DNA of 6,155 nucleotides from assembly GCA_937928235.1 (NCBI GenBank), contig CALEZE010000167.1, positions 1-6,155 of the forward strand. The letters run 5' to 3'. Below, piece by piece: positions 6,120-6,155 of this stretch; position 1 is the first letter of the stretch; the number at the start of each line of letters is the position of its first letter. The position numbers were made by a program, and so were the translations under genes. The DNA is from an uncultured bacterium (GTDB taxonomy: Bacteria > Patescibacteriota > Microgenomatia > UBA8517). Under the pieces are notes generated by a model that was not told where the DNA came from, did no database searches, and worked only from the letters and a program-made list of their open reading frames with translations.

Positions 6120-6132
6120 TACCACGGTGGTA
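6120..6132 (+). repeat. Short inverted repeat TACCAC-G-GTGGTA
   Basis: Six-base arms flank a single G. It sits where transcription from the TATAAT at 6111-6116 would begin, the usual place for a repressor operator, and could also form a small 5-bp hairpin at the 5' end of the mRNA. A related TACCA-GA-TGGTA lies at 4621-4632. Confidence 0.35.
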
Positions 6133-6144
6133 TTAAGCTACAAA

Positions 6145-6149
6145 AGAGG
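6145..6149 (+). promoter_or_regulatory. Shine-Dalgarno sequence for a gene starting past the window end
   Basis: AGAGG ends six bases before the window edge, with an AT-rich spacer, so a start codon is expected at or just after position 6156. It is better placed than the ribosome binding sites of the genes inside the window. The product is unknown. Confidence 0.45.
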
Positions 6150-6155
6150 TTAATA

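Overview
This window looks like a chromosomal segment of a small-genome bacterium, most plausibly a member of the Patescibacteria (Candidate Phyla Radiation). The hints are tight gene packing, a tRNA whose CCA end is not encoded, very weak or misplaced ribosome binding sites, and strongly diverged versions of housekeeping enzymes. The lineage is an inference from style; there is no rRNA or other marker gene here.

Left part, minus strand (4558 down to 133): a tight three-gene cluster. Its products are homologous to the three enzymes that act around inosine monophosphate (IMP): an IMP dehydrogenase/GMP reductase family protein (GuaB-like), adenylosuccinate synthetase (PurA) and adenylosuccinate lyase (PurB). 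The gaps are 15 bp and 1 bp, so they very probably form one operon. A possible intrinsic terminator follows purB at about 64-90. In all three proteins the catalytic residues are largely kept, while several residues that recognise the nucleotide are changed, most of all in the GuaB-like protein.

Middle (4559-4729): a 171-bp divergent control region. Toward the left it has a perfect -35 box, a possible foldable leader of about 90 nt and a 21-codon upstream reading frame before the GuaB-like gene. Toward the right it has an extended -10 promoter.

Right part, plus strand (4730-6083): a tRNA-Val (anticodon CAC). One base after it begins a ferric-reductase-like, di-heme membrane protein gene, which overlaps a guanylate kinase gene (gmk) by 20 bp. 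The three are probably co-transcribed. After gmk there is a -10 box, a short inverted repeat and a Shine-Dalgarno sequence, so another plus-strand gene probably starts just past the right end.

Together, the left operon (IMP to AMP, and IMP to XMP or a related reaction) and gmk (GMP to GDP) point to purine nucleotide interconversion. No gene for de novo purine ring synthesis and no guaA is in the window. The most interesting question is whether the GuaB-like/PurA/PurB trio does ordinary IMP chemistry with diverged enzymes, or has moved to a different purine nucleotide.
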